Source: Syngnathus acus
Taxonomy: Eukaryota > Chordata > Actinopteri > Syngnathiformes > Syngnathidae
Length of the DNA stretch: 64,000 nt
Assembly: GCF_901709675.1 (NCBI RefSeq)
Contig: NC_051100.1
Coordinates: 12,816,286-12,880,285, forward strand
Reading direction: 5' to 3'
Shown piece after piece: positions 20,527 to 31,790 of the stretch. The number at the start of each line of letters is the position of its first letter. The first letter of the stretch is position 1. Below the pieces are notes generated by a model. It was given only the letters and a program-made list of their open reading frames with translations, did not search any database and was not told the origin of the DNA. A program made the position numbers and the translations under genes.

Positions 20527-23500
20527 CTCCCATCCATCCATCCATCTTCTTCCGCTTATCCGGGGTCGGGTCGTGGGGGCAGCAGCTTCAGGAGGGACTC
20601 CCAGACTTCCCTCTCCCCAGCCACTTCATCTAGCTCATCCCGGGGGATCCCAAGGCGTTCCCAGGCCAGCCGAGAGACATAGTCTCTCCAGCGCGTCCTG
20701 GGTCGTCCCCTGGGTCTCCTACCGGTGGGACATGCCCGGAACACCTCCCCAGGGAGGCGTCCAGGAGGCATCCTGATGAGATGCCCGAGCCACCTCATCT
20801 GGCTCCTCTCAACGTGGAGGAGTAGCGACTCTACTCCGAGTCTCTCCCGGATGACCGAACTTCTCACCCTATCTCTAAGGGAGAGCCCAGACATCCTGCG
20901 GAGAAAACTCATTTCGGCCGCTTGTATCCGGGATCTCGTTCTTTCGGTCACGACCCATAGCTCGTGACCATAGGTGAGGGTAGGAGCGTAAATCGACCGG
21001 TAAATTGAGAGCTTTGCCTTTTGGCTCAGCTCTCTCTTTACCACGACGGACCGGTACAGAGTCCGCATTACTGCCGACGCTGCACCGATCCGCCTGTCGA
21101 TCTCGCGCTCCATCCTCCCCTCACTCGTGAACAAGACCCAAAGATACTTAAACTCCTCCACTTGGGGCAGGATCTCATCCCCGATCCGGAGAGGGCATTC
21201 CACCCTTTTCCGATCGAGGACCACGGACTCGGATTTGGAGGTGCTGACCCTCATCCCGACCGCTTCACACTCGGCTGCGAACCGCTCCAGTGAGAGCTGT
21301 AGATCACGGCCTGAAGAAGCCAAAAGCACAACGTCGTCTGCAAAAAGCAGAGACGCGATGCTGAGGTCCCCAAACCGGACACCCTCAACGTCTCGGCTGC
21401 ACCTAGAAATTCTGTCCATAAAAATTATGAACAGAATCGGTGACAAAGGGCAGCCTTGGCGGAGTCCAACCCTCACTGGGAACGAATCCGACTTACTGCC
21501 GGAAATGCGGACCAAACTCTGGCATCGGTGATACAGGGACCGAATCGCCCTTATCAGTTGGCTCGGTACCCCGTACTCCCGAAGCACCCCCCACAGAACC
21601 TCCCGAGGGACACGGTCGAACGCCTTCTCCAAGTCCACAAAACACATGTGGACTGGTTGGGCGAACTCCAATGCACCCTCGAGGATCCTGCTGAGGGTGA
21701 AGAGCTGGTCCACTGTTCCACGGCCAGGACGAAAGCCACACTGTTCCTCCTGAATCCGAGGTTCGACCTCCCGACGGACCCTCCTCTCCAGCACCCCTGA
21801 ATAGACCTTACCAGGGAGGCTGAGGAGTGTAATTCCCCTGTAATTGGAACACACCTTCCGGTCCCCCTTCTTAAAGAGGGGAACCAACACCCCAGTCTGC
21901 CAATCCAGAGGCACTGTCCCCGATGTCCACGCGATGCTGTAGAGACGTGTCAGCCATGACAGCCCCACAACATCCAGAGCCCTTAAGAAATCCGGGCGGA
22001 TCTCATCCACCCCCGGGGCCTTGCCACCGAGGAGTTTTTTAACTACCTCAGTGACTTCAACCCCAGACATTGAAGAGTCCGCCTCAGAGTCCCCAGGCCC
22101 TGCTTCCACAATGGAAGGCGTGACGTCCCGAGTCGAGGTCAGCAGCACGCCATCTCCACTGTAAACAGTGTTGACGTTGCACTGCTTCCCCCTCCTGAGA
22201 CGCCGGATGGTGGACCAGAATTTCCTCGAAGCCGTCCGGAAGTCATTCTCCATGGCCTCGCCGAACTCCTCCCACGCCCGGGTTTTTGCCTCAGCAACCG
22301 CCGAAGCCGCGTTCCGCTTGGCCATCCGGTACCTGTCAGCTGCCTCCGGAGTCCCGCAGGCCAAAACGGCCCGATAGGACAGCTTGACGGCATCCCTTAC
22401 CGCCGGTGTCCACCAGCGGGTTCGGGGATTGCCGCCACGACAGGCACCAATGACCTTACGGCCACAGCTCCGGTCGGCCGCCTCAACAATGGAGGCGCGG
22501 AACAAGGTCCACTCGGACTCAATGTCCCCCGCCTCCCCCGGGACGTGGGAAAAGCTCTGCCGGAGGTGGGAGTTGAAGCTCTTCCTGACAGGGGATTCCG
22601 CCAGACGTTCCCAGCAGACCCTCACAGAACGTTTGGGTCTGCCAGGTCGGACCGGCATCTTCCCCCACCGTCGGAGCCAACCCACCACCAGGTGGTGATC
22701 AGTTGACAGCTCCGCCCCTCTCTTCGCCCGAGTGTCCAAAACATGCGGCCGCAAATCCGATGACACGACTACAAAGTTGATCATCGAACTGCGGCCTAGG
22801 GTGTCCTGGTGCCAAGTGCACACATGGACACCCTTATGTTTGAACATGGTGTTCATTATAGAAAATCCGTGTCGAGCACAGAAGTCCAATAATAGAACAC
22901 CGCTCGGGTTCAGATCGGGGGGGCCGTTCCTCCCAATCACGCCCTTCCAGGTCTCACTGTCATTGCCCACGTGAGCATTGAAGTCACCCAGTAGAACGAT
23001 GGAGTCCCCAGAAGGAGCGCCCTCCAGCACTTCCTCCAGGGACTCCAAAAAGGGTGGGTACTCTGAGCTGCCGTTTGGTGCATAGACACAAACAACAGTC
23101 AGGACCCGTCCCCCCACCCGAAGGCGGAGGGAGGCTACCCTCTCGTTCACCGGGGTAAACCCCAATGTGCAGGCACCCAGCCGGGGGGCAATAAGTATAC
23201 CCACACCTGCTCTCGACGCCTCTCACCGTGGGCAACTCCAGAGTGGAAGAGAGTCCAGCCCCTCTCGAGAGGGCTTGTACCGGAACCCAAACTGTGCGTG
23301 GAGGCAAGTCCGACTATATCTAGTCGGAACTTTTCTGCCTCGCACACCAGCTCGGGCTCCTTTCCAGCCAGAGAGGTGACATTCCATGTCCCAAGAGCCA
23401 GCTTCTGCAGCCGGGGATCAGACCGCCAAGGTCCCTGCCTTTGGCCGCCGCCCAGCTTGCAATGCACCCGACCCCTTTGGCCCCTCCCACAGGTGGCGAG

Positions 23501-23838
23501 CCCATGGGAAGGGGGACCCACGTTTCCTTTTCGGGCTGAGCCCGGCCGGGCCCCATGGGCGAAGGCCCAGCCACCAGACGCTCGCCTTCGAGCCCCGCCT
23601 CCAGGCCTGGCTCCAGAGGGGGGCCCCGGTGACCCGCGTCCGGGCGAGGGAAATCTGTGTCCATATATCTTTTTCATCATAAGGGGCTTTTTGAGCCGTG
23701 CTTTGTCTGGCCCCTCACCTAGGACCCGTTTGCCATGGGTGACCCTACCAGGGGCACGAAGCCCCAGACAACATGGCTCCTAGGATCATAGGGGCACGCA
23801 AACCCCTCCACCACGATAAGGTGACGACTCACGGAGGG
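20527..23838 (-). mobile_element. Rex3 non-LTR retrotransposon, copy A (near full length)
   Basis: RTE-type teleost LINE. The sequences matching the standard Rex3 PCR primers are both visible: CGGTGACAAAGGGCAGCC near 21439 and CACCCCAGTCTGCC near 21890. The 3' tail is (GGATGGAT)n at 20527-20545 and the 5' end is near 23838 (CTCCGTGAGTCGTCACC on the minus strand). It inserted in the hAT end at 20526. The 3' flank continues in the right arm, so it arrived after the inverted duplication. Confidence 0.92.
20556..23204 (-). CDS. Rex3 endonuclease-reverse transcriptase, copy A
   Basis: An 882-residue open frame covers most of the protein. It contains the endonuclease motif [10 protein letters not shown] (near residue 57) and TDHHLVVGW, the reverse transcriptase [10 protein letters not shown] region and FADDVVLL, and ends with the usual [14 protein letters not shown] tail. 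The first part of the endonuclease ([11 protein letters not shown]) lies in another frame at 23147-23680, so a frameshift near 23205 breaks the protein. Compared with copy B, about 20 residues are missing in frame around 22130 (the VSRWGEYFEDLLN segment ahead of the RT core). It is probably inactive despite the long frame. Confidence 0.9.
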   Translation of the reverse strand: MGILIAPRLGACTLGFTPVNERVASLRLRVGGRVLTVVCVYAPNGSSEYPPFLESLEEVLEGAPSGDSIVLLGDFNAHVGNDSETWKGVIGRNGPPDLNPSGVLLLDFCARHGFSIMNTMFKHKGVHVCTWHQDTLGRSSMINFVVVSSDLRPHVLDTRAKRGAELSTDHHLVVGWLRRWGKMPVRPGRPKRSVRVCWERLAESPVRKSFNSHLRQSFSHVPGEAGDIESEWTLFRASIVEAADRSCGRKVIGACRGGNPRTRWWTPAVRDAVKLSYRAVLACGTPEAADRYRMAKRNAASAVAEAKTRAWEEFGEAMENDFRTASRKFWSTIRRLRRGKQCNVNTVYSGDGVLLTSTRDVTPSIVEAGPGDSEADSSMSGVEVTEVVKKLLGGKAPGVDEIRPDFLRALDVVGLSWLTRLYSIAWTSGTVPLDWQTGVLVPLFKKGDRKVCSNYRGITLLSLPGKVYSGVLERRVRREVEPRIQEEQCGFRPGRGTVDQLFTLSRILEGALEFAQPVHMCFVDLEKAFDRVPREVLWGVLREYGVPSQLIRAIRSLYHRCQSLVRISGSKSDSFPVRVGLRQGCPLSPILFIIFMDRISRCSRDVEGVRFGDLSIASLLFADDVVLLASSGRDLQLSLERFAAECEAVGMRVSTSKSESVVLDRKRVECPLRIGDEILPQVEEFKYLWVLFTSEGRMEREIDRRIGAASAVMRTLYRSVVVKRELSQKAKLSIYRSIYAPTLTYGHELWVVTERTRSRIQAAEMSFLRRMSGLSLRDRVRSSVIRERLGVESLLLHVERSQMRWLGHLIRMPPGRLPGEVFRACPTGRRPRGRPRTRWRDYVSRLAWERLGIPRDELDEVAGEREVWESLLKLLPPRPDPG

Positions 23839-23869
23839 GATCATTAAATCCATCGATCAAATTCCTCGT

Positions 23870-24330
23870 CCTTTGTCAACAACGCTGCGCGTGCGCCCTG
23901 ACGTCAGCCTCGTCGTTATTCCACAGATCTACTATATAACTATATTGTAGCGTTAACAAAGTTCAAGGAAAAACATGGGTTTGGTAAACGGCTCTTTATT
24001 TAACAAAACAAACTTCCAGGCTTGTGGCGGTGTGGACTTCCAGCCACGGAAGTGGAAGAGAGCTCCATAGAATAGGACCGGGCGTGCGTAAAAGCCATGA
24101 CCGAGCCCCATCCACCGTCCCCGGACATCCACCCGGCCAAGCGCCGGCCCTCGACTTCCATCCACGGAGGTGAAAGACAGCTCGGTAGAGTAGGACCGGG
24201 CGTGCGTAAAAGCATTGTCTGAGCCCCATCCACCGTCCCTGGACAGCCACCCGGCCAAGCGCCGGCCCCCGACTTCAATCCACGGAAGTGAAAGAGAGCT
24301 CAGTTGAGTCAATCTTTGTCCTTTATGTAA
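23870..24330 (-). repeat. 118-bp satellite family, inverted array
   Basis: The minus strand carries about three diverged units of the 118-bp repeat seen at 9120-9560, followed by the same flanking sequence (GTTTGTTTTGTTAAATAAAG and CTTTGTTAACGCTACAATAT). The whole block, satellite plus flanks, is one dispersed family. Confidence 0.85.
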
Positions 24331-24369
24331 ACAACCGCCACGCCGCTGACGTCACTTGAAATTCAAATT

Positions 24370-24522
24370 ACAGTAATCCCTTGCTACATTGCGGTTCGTT
24401 TATCGCGGTTGCACTTTTTTTTTTTTTTTTGAAAAAAAAACACATATAAGTCGCTCCTTATTATAAGTCGCCCCCCCACCCAAACTATGAAAAAAAACGC
24501 GATTTATAGTCCGAAAATTACG
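24370..24522. mobile_element. TIR-family end (MITE-like)
   Basis: It contains GTAATCCCTTGCTACAT, a poly-T tract, repeated ATAAGTCGC words, and ends TAGTCCGAAAATTACG. It is the same family as 46335-46515 and 57770-57913. The large TIR element at 24528 starts next to its end. Confidence 0.7.
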
Positions 24523-24604
24523 ATAATCCTCTCACTAAAGCAAACTCCTTTGTCTCATGAGTCTGCGAGCATTTCGACGTCTAATAGACGTCTATATGCT
24601 AACC

Positions 24605-26186
24605 GTTCTCCATGGATCGCCACCTTGCCGTGGTGGAGAGCCTTGCGTGTTCCGATGAACCTAAGAGCGATGCCGTCTGGAGTCTCGGCTCCTGGTAGGT
24701 TCAACCATGGCGGTAAGGTCGAAGGGGAGGTTCCAGACAAAGTGCGATCCAAAGACCTCAACGGTGGGAGTGGCGGAGGATGACACTGTGAGTCACAACG
24801 GTACTGAAGGCGGACGAAGGCTGCAACAGAGGGTGGTCTCCAATCGTCATGGACCCATGCCATTGGATCCCGGCCCCTTTCTGCCAAGGACCGTGTGGTG
24901 GCTGCAGGCGCATCAGTCTCCCCACGCTAAAAGACGTCACGCGCAGGCGTCCTCCTGAAGGGAACGTATTCCATTTTACATCCTGGACAACAAAGTCCTG
25001 TGGCGATCAGGGAGTGGTAACGGGGGCAGGACAGTGAGGTCTGGCAGCCCCTAGCCACAACCTGGCACACAGTCAAAGTCAAAGTCAGCTTTATTGTCAA
25101 TCCCTTCATATGTCAAGACACACAAAGAAACCGAAATTCCGTTTCCTCCATCCCACGGTGACGAGACATACAAGTAGGCGACACAAAACAAAAACAAGAA
25201 GGCACGAACCATAAATAATAAATAAAATAAAATGAGCGATGAATAAAAACAGACCAATAATATGAGGGGCAAAACCGAGCCAGTGAGCATACAGCAAGAA
25301 CAGGACGCTACGCTGAAAGGGGGAGCGAGTTCAGGATCCTAACAGCCTGGAGTACGAAGCTGTTGGAAAGTCTGGTGGTGCGGGAGCGCAGGCACAGGCG
25401 GTGGGTGTTAGATTCAGTCGTTAAGTTCTTGGACTGAGGCAGAAGAGCTTCTCGGCAGCTGCACCCATGACTGAGCAGCCCTATTTAGGATCCACTCTGC
25501 TCACCCCATTTAGGGGAGGGGGTTAGAAAAGGTACCCTAAACATAGCCTGCCTCACAAAATCCTGTCTGGAATACCGCATCCAGAGGGATCACCATCACG
25601 CGGTCAGAAACAAAAACATGTACACATTGGAGCCTGGAACGTGCGGACCCTAACGGACAACCAAGCCAGTGATCGACCTGAAAGGCGAACTGCCATCATC
25701 TCCAGAGAGCTAAGGAAGTTCCAGATCGACATCGCAGCACTCTCCGAGACCCGACTAGCAGATGAAGGGCAGCTGAAGGAGGAAAAAGGTGGATATACTT
25801 TCTTTTGGAAAGGAAAACCTGCAACTGAGCCAAGAATCCATGGTGTGGGTTTTGCTATCAAGAACCGCCTCATCAACCACCTCCATGAACTCCCTGTGGG
25901 CATTAACGAGCGCCTAATGACCATACGCCTGATGCTTGCCAACAATCAGATGGCCACGGTCATTAGTGCCTATGCACCAAAACTTGATGCACAGGACGAA
26001 GTTAAGGAGGCCTTCTACGCTGACCTAGACAAAGTCCTATCGGAAGTCCCCAAGGAGGATAAGCTAATCCTGCTTGGAGACTTCAACGCCAGAGTGGGAC
26101 GAAACCACCACCTATGGAGGGGTACGCTGGGACGAGAAGGGGTTGGAAACACAAACTCTAATGGCACATTACTACTAACCAAGTAA
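24605..26186 (+). mobile_element. Non-LTR retrotransposon, 5' part with APE endonuclease
   Basis: The 5' end reads CCATGGATCGCCACCTTGCC. An open frame at 25641-26186 (181 residues) is an apurinic-type endonuclease: SETRLADEGQL near residue 35, AYAPKLDA near 108, and LLGDFNARVG near 144. No reverse transcriptase follows, because the copy stops at the inner repeat of the TIR element. Another LINE tail (25070-25440) is nested before the frame. A C-terminal fragment of what may be the same family is at 37185-37407 on the minus strand. Confidence 0.75.
25070..25440 (-). mobile_element. L2-like LINE 3' end
   Basis: The minus strand ends GACAATAAAGCTGACTTTGAC and includes GTCACCGTGGGATGG, the same 3' UTR as at 9875-10205. 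It is 5'-truncated and nested in the upstream part of the APE-type LINE. Confidence 0.65.
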
Positions 26187-26347
26187 ACTAAAAGGGTAAC
26201 AAATATAGACGTCTATGACATAGACGTCTTTTAGACGTCTTTTATGTGAAAGTTTTTTCAGACGTTTATTGAGTAGATGTTCGAATGATGGCTAGTAGCT
26301 ATCAGCGCGATTAGCGCTAATAGCTAGTGATCATTTGAACATCTAGA

Positions 26348-26676
26348 TGTCACGTCTCGTCCCAAGCCGTTCCACTACGTGTCTGTTGTCATGGTTTCTG
26401 TCTGTGTGCTCGCCCCTCCCCTCCTGTGGGCCCATGATTAGTTTGATTAATCTCACCTGCCTCTTGTTACCTGTCGTGTATATAAATCTTGTCTGCCCCT
26501 CACGCCCTGTCGGATTGTTGTTGTCTTAATGTCTTCATGTTGCACATCTTTGTCGGCCAGTCCTGTTGTTGGTTTTGTTTGTTAAGTCATGTCAGTTTGC
26601 CGAGTCTGTTAGTGTTCTCCAATAAACCCTAGTCCAAACTGCATTTGGTCGCCCTGCTCCGTTCCGTTCCTTGACA
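26348..26676 (+). mobile_element. Solo LTR, family A, with ctaga duplication
   Basis: A 329-bp LTR starting TGTCACGTCTCGTCCC and ending TTCCTTGACA, with AATAAACCC near the end. It is flanked by ctaga at 26343-26347 and 26677-26681, an exact 5-bp target duplication. It interrupts one of the TAGACGTCT palindromes of the host TIR element. Confidence 0.93.
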
Positions 26677-26934
26677 CTAGACGTCTATTCAACTTCAATA
26701 CATTTAACCTGAGATCCTTACCTTTGAGTAGTTCCAGGATGTTTTGGAAAATATACAGTGTGTTTTTGGACATCTAACTTTATTTCAGTAACACAGATGT
26801 GTATATATTGGTGCTAACTGCAAATCTAAATAAATGCATTTTTGAAAACATTAAACCATCAAAAACAAAATAATGTGCAAATATATTATTTAGACAGCGG
26901 CAAATGACAAAATTCAAAAAATAAAATATTCAAA

Positions 26935-27961
26935 TTATAGAAAAAAAAATATTTTGGTTAATTTCCTCATATAGCCCCCACCACCACAACACGCTGGTGC
27001 CTCTTTTAATTTCAGTGCCATAGATTTATACACTGATTCCTCCGTGGCCTTCGGGTATGATACCAGGACTGCTTCTGCAAACACAGACCAAGGATAAATG
27101 GTAAATTTGCAATATTAACATTACATGATGCATGAAATTTGCTAGGCCGCAGAAAAACAATTCAAGGCATTTTGCGACCACATTTTGATGTGCATAACAT
27201 TTCAATGTAAGCCTAAAGTTAAACATGGTTTCAAGGGACCTGGCTCAAAGGCACCGCCCATTATTGACTGGGTTATGCTGTAAGTAATTAAGAAATAATG
27301 TCAGACTATAACCATAGAAATTTAATGGAGACAAACCATGTTAATTAACTGTCAGAATGGTACAATTACCCAGTTCAGTCACACGCTAACATGACACGAT
27401 CCTAATATAACAATTGAAATTTTTTTTTTTTTTAATTTACCTTTGACAATTTCATAGAAGGCCGTCTTTTGGAAGGCCATCTTGCCCTGGCGGCCACTAC
27501 CTTGCTTTCTAACCTGTATATTACAAATTATGAACAGAAATTATGATATGAATTAAGAGTGGATTACATCCCAGTAGAAAGCAAATATACCCGCCTACAG
27601 TTTTTTGAAACATTTCATGAGGAAAAGAGACCATAACATCCAAAAGTGTTCACAAACACTGATTCAAAGCGTTATTACTTACCAAGGACCGTCGTACGTT
27701 TGGTTGATTTAGTTCCAACTCTCTTGAGGCTTCCTTCGATTAAATAGGCAATTGCCCGGAGGGGCTCGGTGTCTCCATAACATTTGGAGAGTTTGACTTT
27801 TCCACTTTTTCAATTAAGAATGCCATACTCTCTATCATTATTTTCTGAAACTCTGAGATGAACAGAAATTAACTAGTGCAGAGACAACAATTAGTTTAAT
27901 AACTTCAAATAACTTTTTTTCTTACTTTTCATTGACATGGGATAATTGTACGTCCTTCTCA
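26935..27961 (-). pseudogene. Four-exon gene remnant inside the TIR element, family unknown
   Basis: Four consecutive exons with GT-AG junctions and one shared frame are visible on the minus strand: 27926-27961 (36 bp), 27683-27852 (170 bp), 27441-27513 (73 bp) and 26935-27074 (to a TAA). Phases match at each junction. The frame has a single internal TAA in the second exon, after SPSGQLPI. The product is basic, with an amphipathic segment (KKFQKIMIESMAFLIEKVEK), then GSGRQGKMAFQKTAFYEIV and SYPKATEESVYKSMALKLKE. The last two blocks weakly resemble the C-terminal half of DUF4806 or BEN domains, found in many transposon-linked proteins. Upstream exons are replaced by LTR-element sequence at 28060. 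The position between the TIRs suggests an element-encoded accessory protein. This is inference. Confidence 0.5.
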
Positions 27962-28059
27962 CTGTCAAAGAATGAAAAAAACAAAAATATCAGTAAAAGT
28001 AAAACATTTTCCAATTATAAAAAAACTTCGTTAAAGTATGAAGCATCCTATAGTAAATA

Positions 28060-28405
28060 TGTCACGAATCGAAATGGAGCAGCGCGACCAAGTGCAGCTT
28101 GGACCAGGGTTTATTGGAGAAAACAAACTAACAGACTCGGTAAACTGACATAACTTACTAACAAAACCAACAACAGGACTGAACAGAGACATGAGACAAA
28201 AGACATCATGACATTAACACAACAACAATGATCCGACAGGGGAGTGACACGCAGACAGGACTTAAATACGAGACAGGTAACAAGAGGCAGGTGACTGTGA
28301 TTAGTACATTGATTGTGAGTTGACACAGGAAGGGAGGGGCGAGTACACAGACGGAGAGAAACGATGACAACCTACATATCAAACAACCGGGGACGAGTCG
28401 TGACA
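28060..28405 (-). mobile_element. 3' LTR of a non-autonomous LTR element (family A)
   Basis: A 346-bp LTR whose minus strand starts TGTCACGACTCGTCCC and ends CGATTCGTGACA. On its inner side the minus strand has GTGGGGGGGTTC, a polypurine-like tract, directly before the LTR. It pairs with the LTR at 29201-29377. Confidence 0.85.
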
Positions 28406-29200
28406 GAACCCCCCCACAAGGGACGGCTCCCGACGTCCCAAAAAACCAAACCCCCACGGGACGCGCGGGGGGGAAGCGCACCAGTCCAGATGACCCCACT
28501 GGCCTGTGACAAAGTCTGAACCGCGCTCGGCGGGAACAGAACCACGCTCGGCGGGAACAGAACCGCACTCGGCGGAAACTTGGGGACAGAACCGCACTCG
28601 GCGGAAACCCGGGGACAGAACCGCACTCGGCGGAAACAGAACAGCACTCGGCGGAAACCTGGGGAAACCGAACCGCACTTGGCGGAAACTCGGGGAAACA
28701 GAACCGCAATAGGCGGCATACGAAAGTCAGCGCCGCAATCGGCGGCATTTGAAAGTCCCGACCGCGATCAGCGGCATTCGGAAGGCGGAGCTGTGGCAGC
28801 AGCAAGAGCCACCGCGCGCCGCAGCAGTGGGAGTGGGGCCAGGGACGATCTTGGGTCCGGCGCAGCTGGCTTGAAGTCTGCTGACGCCCGCGGGTCCTGC
28901 GACGCTGGGGTGGAGCCCGTTGGCGGCCGCGAGTCTGATGGCCCCGGGAGGAACTCCGATGGCGGCCGCGGGTCCGGCGTCGCAGGTGTGGAGTCCGATG
29001 ACGGTCGTGGAGCCGATGGCGCCGGGAGGAACTCCGATGGCGGCCGCGAGTCCAGCGTCGCTGGAGCAAAGTCCGATGGCGGCCGCGGAGCCCATGGTGC
29101 TGGAACAAGCTCGGACGACGGACGTGGATCAGGCGTCACGGACGGGAGCTGGTGGTGGAGGGGGGTCCAAGCGCTGGTCGCTGTAGGGGTCGGATCATTC
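28406..29200 (-). mobile_element. Internal region of the non-autonomous LTR element, Pro/Ala-rich repeats
   Basis: On the minus strand it starts GAATGATCCGACC after the 5' LTR, as at 19796. The best frame (28768-29139) encodes 19-20-residue repeats of the type PRPPSDFAPAT and PRPPSEFLPAPS. Nearer the 3' LTR, 28505-28760 holds 30-36 bp tandem repeats with GAACCGCACTCGGCGGAAAC. No retroviral enzyme is present. Long frames in other phases follow from the repeat structure. Confidence 0.7.
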
Positions 29201-29377
29201 TGTCACGAAACGAAATGGAGCAGGGCGACCAAGTGCAGCTTGGACCAGGGTTTATTGGAGAAAACAAACTAACAGACTCGGTAAACTGACATAACTTACT
29301 AACAAAACCAACAACAGGACTGAACAGAGACTTGAGACAAAAGACATCATGACATTAACACAACAACAATGATCCGA
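29201..29377 (-). mobile_element. 5' LTR of the same element, truncated
   Basis: It is nearly identical to 28060-28235, but the match ends at ATGATCCGACA, where Gypsy sequence begins. About half of the LTR is missing. Confidence 0.85.
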
Positions 29378-29378
29378 C

Positions 29379-31120
29379 ATGTTGGTCCACCCGTCGCCTG
29401 GAGCCCCGGTCGTCCTCACAACCGACGCATCTGACTACGCAGTTGGTGCTGTATTTGAGCAGTGGGTTGGTGGCGCCTGGCAACCGCTCGCCTTTTTCAG
29501 CCGCCAGCTGGTCCCTAGGGAGCGCAAATACAGCACATTCGACAGGGAGCTACTCGGCGTCTGGTTGGCGATCCGCCATTTCCGCTCCATCCTGGAAGGC
29601 CGTGAGTTTACGGTTTTCGTCGACCACAAACCCCTCACGTTCTCTATGTCCAAGGTGGCTGAGCCGTGGTCCGCCCGCCAGCAGCGTCAGCTGTCTTTTA
29701 TCTCCGAGTACACCACAGATATCCGACACATCGCCGGCAAGTCCAACGTGGTCGCCGATTGCCTCTCTAGAGCGGTCATCCACACGGTTCAGCTGGGTCT
29801 CGACTACTCAAGTATGAGTGCTGACCAAGCCTCAGATCCTGGGATCCAGTCACTCAAAGACTCGGACACTGGGCTGCGCCTGGAGGAGGTCGCGGTTGGC
29901 GGCTCAGGCAGCGGGCTGTCTTTGAGGCGATACACGACCTGTCCCATCCTGGCAGAAAGGCGTCCGTGAGGCTGGTGGCTCAGAAGTTCGTCTGGAAAGG
30001 GCTGAAGAGAGACGTGCGGGCCTGGGTCGACTCATGTGTGGCTTGTCAGCGTGCGAAGGTGCACCGCCATACCAAGGCCCCGTTGGAGCCGTTTACTGTC
30101 CCCGAGAGGAGGTTCGACCACGTCAACGTCAACCTTGTGGGCCCGCTCCCCCCTTCCCATGGTTTCACCTACCTCCTCACCATGGTGGACAGGACGACCC
30201 GTTGGCCTGAGGCCGTCCCCCTCTCCTCAACCTCAGCTGCCGACGTGGCCCGGGCGTTTATCGGCACATGGGTCGCACGCTTTGGAACACCCTCAGACCT
30301 CTCCTCGGACCGGGGTGCACAGTTTACTTCCGAAGTCTGGAATGTGGTTGCTAGGGACTTAGGGGTCAAGCTGCACCGCACCACCGCATATCACCCCCAG
30401 GCTAACGGGCTGTGCGAGCGGTTCCACCGCTCCATGAAGGCTGCTCTACGCGCCAGTCTGGTGGATGGCAACTGGGTAGACAGACTTCCTTGGGTCATGC
30501 TGGGCCTCAGGACGGCCCCTAAGGAGGACCTGCAGTCCTCGTCTGCCGAGCTCGTCTACGGCCAGGTACTACGGGTTCCTGGGGACTTCATTCCGGACGC
30601 CACAACGCCTTGGTCGGCGGCCAGGCAGCGGTCCTCCCTGCTGGAAGTTGCCAGGACGTTCGCACCTGTCCCCACATCACAGCACTGCACCCCTGTTTCC
30701 CGGGTGCCCACCAACCTGCGCTCGGCGGGTTTTGTGTTCATCCGCCACGACGCCCACCGCGGACCGTTGCGCCCGCCTTACGACGGGCCTTTTAAGGTCT
30801 TGCAGCACGGGGGTAAGAGCATGGTCGTGGACATCGGCGGTAGGCCTGAGACTATCTCGGTTGATAGGATTAAGCCTGCCCACGTGGATGTTTCCCGGAC
30901 ATTGGAATTGGCGCAGGCCCCACGCCGCGGACGCCCCCCAGCGCCTCGCCCCTCCAACCTGACCGAGCTCCCGCCTGCCCGACCGACAACACGACCGTCC
31001 AGCCCAGCGGTCTTTCCAGCGGCGCCCCCTACCCCTGACCCCCTGCCGGCCCCTGCCACCTACACCCGCCGTGGTCGGGCTGTCGTCCCTTTCCGGCGTG
31101 GCGATTTTGACTATGGGTGA
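29379..31120 (+). pseudogene. Ty3/Gypsy RNase H-integrase remnant
   Basis: The first frame (29379-29969) is RNase H: TTDASDYAVGAVFEQ near residue 14, REL near 57, and DHKPLTF. A frameshift near 29910 moves to the second frame (29966-31120, 384 residues). This is an integrase with an H-H-C-C finger (CVACQRAK near residue 24), SSDRGAQFTS with the second catalytic Asp, and NGLCERFHRS with the catalytic Glu. The first catalytic position reads VNLVGPLP where VDLVGPLP is usual, a D-to-N change. The tail carries a GPFKVL chromatin-associated module and Pro-rich repeats. Reverse transcriptase, protease and gag are missing. GC content is far higher than in the surroundings. Confidence 0.85.
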
Positions 31121-31134
31121 ATTCTGGGGGGGCT

Positions 31135-31365
31135 TGTGTAGTGGGTTGACATAATTCACCCGGAACCTAAGTTCACGTTACAGAGTTCCGGTGGGACAGT
31201 TTACACGTGTGGGAATTTCGTATTTAGTTTAGTGTGTGTTAGGATCTCGAAGGGAAAAGAGTCTGCCCGTTGTTGAATAAGAATAATTATAAATGTCATT
31301 AAAACAACTGCCGTTGGCACCGTCGTTTGTCACTCCGCCTCCGACTCCAGTCCTTGCACGCCACA
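31135..31365 (+). mobile_element. 3' LTR of the Gypsy remnant
   Basis: A 231-bp block from TGTGTAGTGGG to CACGCCACA, directly after a G-rich tract (TTCTGGGGGGGC) that would be the polypurine tract. The TG...CA ends and position fit a 3' LTR. The 5' LTR is not in the window. Confidence 0.75.
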
Positions 31366-31495
31366 GACGTCTATATTTGTTACCCTTTTAGACGTGTTTT
31401 AGCCGAGACGTCTGGTTAGCATATAGACGTCTAATAGACGTCGAAATGCTCGCAGACTCATGAGACAAAGGAGTTTGCTTTAGTGAGAGGATAAT

Positions 31496-31790
31496 TTACT
31501 CACATTGGCACCCGAATTGTGTGTGGGCTCAATGGTGATGTAACGGTGAAAGTTCGCCAGTAGGGAGCAGCCTTACCCTTCTGGCGGAAAAATGACTGCA
31601 GCAGACGGATTCTGCTGAAATAGCACAGCGGAGTAATTTTGCGGTGTAGTAAAAGTGTCGTCAAAAATTAAAAAGGCAAAGAAATACGACAAAATAGGTG
31701 CAATATAGCTACTGTGGTACAGTGCAACTTCTGGGTTATAAATGATGATAGAACTATATTCATCCCACAGCGGGGAAATTTACTTGTCAT
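31496..31790. other. Stretch without a recognised feature
   Basis: The 295 bp after the TIR element contain no tRNA, LTR or hAT motif that I recognise. It is flanking DNA of the TIR insertion. Confidence 0.5.

Larger units (their letters stand above)
24528..31490. mobile_element. 6.96-kb TIR DNA transposon with nested insertions
   Basis: Terminal inverted repeats of 77 bp (24528-24604 and 31414-31490) match except within a TAATA/TATTA core. They start CCTCTCACTAAAGC and are flanked by ataat at 24523-24527 and 31491-31495, a 5-bp target duplication. TAGACGTCTA-type palindromes recur near both ends and at 26197-26240 and 26678. A second inner inverted pair (AAAAGGGTAACAAATATAG) sits at about 26186 and 31370. 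Nested inside are a LINE (24605-26186), a solo LTR (26348-26676), a gene remnant (26935-27961), LTR-element pieces (28060-29377) and a Gypsy remnant (29379-31365). No transposase is recognised; the superfamily is unassigned. Confidence 0.85.

Noticed and set aside
28206-29108. 300-residue minus-strand frame rich in Arg/His
   Set aside because: It overlaps the Pro/Ala repeat region in another phase and runs into the LTR; it is a shadow of the repeat structure.
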